A DNA stretch of 24,958 nt, taken from assembly GCA_045655645.1 (NCBI GenBank), contig JAZOPS010000045.1:1-24958 (forward strand), read 5' to 3'. Both the position numbers and the translations under genes were made by a program. This DNA comes from Fimenecus sp045655645 (GTDB taxonomy: Bacteria > Bacillota > Clostridia > Oscillospirales > Acutalibacteraceae). The notes below the pieces were generated by a model. The model had not been told where the DNA came from. It saw only the letters and a list, made by a program, of their open reading frames with translations, and made no database searches. Shown here piece after piece: positions 23,889 to 24,958 of the stretch. Within the stretch, counting starts at the first letter, position 1. Every line of letters starts with the position of its first letter.

Positions 23889-24749
23889 AGCCTGGTCAAC
23901 TGTAACTACGCCTTCACCAAGTGCTCCATCTATACTCTTTTGAACTTCTGCAAATGTAATAAAGTCACCTGTTGCACGGTCCATTGGATTTTTGCCATCT
24001 CTCAATGGGTTTGTTGTATCTTTAATTCTTGCCTTATAAACATTGCCATTTATTGAGCATTCAACGATATCACTAGCCTGAATGCTTGATGCTTTAATTG
24101 CATATTTTGTTGCATCTTCATCGCTCATGCCTTCTGGCTTTTGACCATTAGTGAAGTCTGCTGTCTTTGGAGGCTGGCCATCTTTTGGAATGCCAAGGAA
24201 TCCACCAACAACGCTATTAAGGTCAGAGTTCTTATCTACACCTTGAATAATTCCGTTAAGAAGGCTTGTTGCGCCACCTACGTCGATAGCTTTAACAAAG
24301 CCTGCTTCTCTTGTCATCTTATATGTAGCTTTTGATGCTTTTGCTGTTGCTTCGTTGATAGCTTTAGCTACATCTGCCTTTTGGTCAGTTGCACCTGCAT
24401 TACCTGCATTACCTGCATTGCCTGCGTTGCCTGCATTGCCTGTGTTACCTGTATTACCTGTGTTACCTGTATTACCTGTGTTGCCTGTATTACCTGTGTT
24501 GCCTACATCACCTGTGTTACCTGTGTTGCCTACATCACCTGTGTTACCTGCATCACCTGTTTCTGTGTTTGTACCATTTACTGCAGCTGCAACTGCATCT
24601 TTAGCTGCACTTTGACCTAAGAATACAATACCAATTGTGAGAACCAAAGCAAGTACGATTGCCCAGAATTTTGTCCAGTTTTCAGACTTCTTAGCCTTTT
24701 TGAGAGCTTTAATTTCAGCCTGTTCTGGTGTTAAAACTTTTTTAGCCAT
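23712..24749 (-). CDS. Membrane-anchored protein with GNT/GNA repeat linker, function unknown
   Basis: I do not recognise this 345-residue protein. It has a basic, helical N-terminus (MAKKVLTPEQAEIKALKKAK) and one membrane helix (about 25-46). A low-complexity linker of GNT then GNA triplets (about 67-120) follows, then a helical stretch (about 124-150) and a C-terminal alpha/beta domain. N-in/C-out topology places the C-terminal domain in the wall or outside. ATG 24749 is preceded by GGAGAAAT. Just upstream (32 nt) lies the 3' end of a second, nearly identical copy, so they are tandem duplicates probably co-transcribed from a promoter outside the window. The gene ends at its own terminator, so it is not part of the pil operon, although it is oriented the same way. 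The C-terminal half has ITEYVVAADFA and similar strands but no catalytic motif I can name. Confidence 0.85.
   Translation of the reverse strand: MAKKVLTPEQAEIKALKKAKKSENWTKFWAIVLALVLTIGIVFLGQSAAKDAVAAAVNGTNTETGDAGNTGDVGNTGNTGDVGNTGNTGNTGNTGNTGNTGNTGNAGNAGNAGNAGNAGATDQKADVAKAINEATAKASKATYKMTREAGFVKAIDVGGATSLLNGIIQGVDKNSDLNSVVGGFLGIPKDGQPPKTADFTNGQKPEGMSDEDATKYAIKASSIQASDIVECSINGNVYKARIKDTTNPLRDGKNPMDRATGDFITFAEVQKSIDGALGEGVVTVDQASSKANYTNIWITATIEDGKITEYVVAADFAANMKLKVGISVNGTGSAYSKATYNQFKY
24391..24560 (-). repeat. 9-bp tandem repeats encoding Gly-Asn-Thr/Ala
   Basis: About 18 copies of a 9-bp unit (on the + strand of the type TTACCTGTA/TTGCCTGCA, with ACATCACCTG variants) encode GNT, GDV and GNA. 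The unit length is a multiple of three, so copy-number change alters linker length without breaking the frame. Confidence 0.92.
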
Positions 24750-24780
24750 TTTCTATTTCTCCTTCCGTTATGGAAAAGCT

Positions 24781-24958
24781 ATTAATATTTAAACTGGTTA
24801 TATGTTGCCTTTGAATAAGCTGAACCTGTACCGTTAACAGAAATACCAACTTTAAGCTTCATGTTAGCTGCAAAGTCTGCTGCAACAACATATTCTGTAA
24901 TCTTTCCATCTTCAATTGTTGCTGTAATCCAAATATTTGTATAGTTTGCCTTTGAGCT
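24781..24958. repeat. Direct repeat, copy B, running off the window
   Basis: The second copy, at a 1070-bp offset from copy A, with a single silent difference in 178 bp. It continues past the window end, so its full length is unknown. Confidence 0.97.
24782..24958 (-). CDS. Tandem paralogue of the GNT-repeat protein, 5' part outside window
   Basis: Only the last 58 codons and the stop are visible. The protein is identical to the C-terminus of the neighbouring 345-residue protein (it begins SSKANYTNIW and ends ATYNQFKY). The single base difference falls in a Val codon and is silent. Only 32 nt, containing the ribosome site of the next gene, separate the two reading frames, so they are probably one operon. 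Whether this copy also has the membrane helix and GNT linker cannot be seen. Confidence 0.9.
   Translation of the reverse strand, partial: SSKANYTNIWITATIEDGKITEYVVAADFAANMKLKVGISVNGTGSAYSKATYNQFKY

Noticed and set aside
24355..24620. Open frames on the + strand with Leu-Pro or Cys-Ile-Thr repeats, and a CRISPR-like repeat pattern
   Set aside because: They are antisense shadows of the GNT/GNA repeat. The 9-bp units have no spacers, so this is not a CRISPR array.

Overview
The window comes from a low-GC, probably gut-type Gram-positive bacterium of the Clostridia (Oscillospiraceae/Ruminococcus-like by inference). The basis is AT-rich DNA with AGGAGG-type ribosome sites, standard -35/-10 promoters, a YfhO membrane protein, a LysM wall-binding domain, and a complete type IV pilus machine with no outer-membrane secretin barrel. 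I could not run a taxonomic search.

Left end (1-2275, + strand): a class III aminotransferase cut by the window edge, then a two-domain class II aldolase/adducin-family protein whose second domain has lost metal-binding histidines. A strong terminator ends this pair. Everything else lies on the minus strand.

Minus strand, in transcription order. (a) 24958-23712: two tandem genes for membrane-anchored proteins with a GNT/GNA-repeat linker. The upstream copy is cut by the window edge and is nearly identical over the visible C-terminus; a terminator follows the complete copy. (b) A 312-bp intergenic region with a good promoter and a near-perfect 22-bp palindrome at the start site. (c) A compact run of about 16 kb (23399-7268): PilP-like protein, LysM plus secretin-N-domain protein, PilT, PilC, PilM, PilN, PilO, PilB, a PilX/GspK-like minor pilin, a 1417-residue pilin-like protein, and a PilW/GspJ-like minor pilin. 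It ends at an intrinsic terminator. (d) Two separately promoted major-type pilin genes whose transcripts begin with the same hairpin element. (e) A separately promoted yfhO gene translationally coupled to pilD, the prepilin peptidase.

Working model: PilD processes five prepilin-like proteins. PilB/PilC/PilT drive assembly and retraction. PilM/N/O and the PilP-like protein form the envelope-spanning alignment complex. The LysM protein, which has secretin N-domains but no barrel, may replace PilQ as a peptidoglycan-bound guide ring. The 1417-residue pilin-like protein is a candidate tip adhesin, and YfhO may glycosylate pili or wall polymers. The LysM/secretin-N protein and the giant pilin are the most promising candidates for undescribed biology here.
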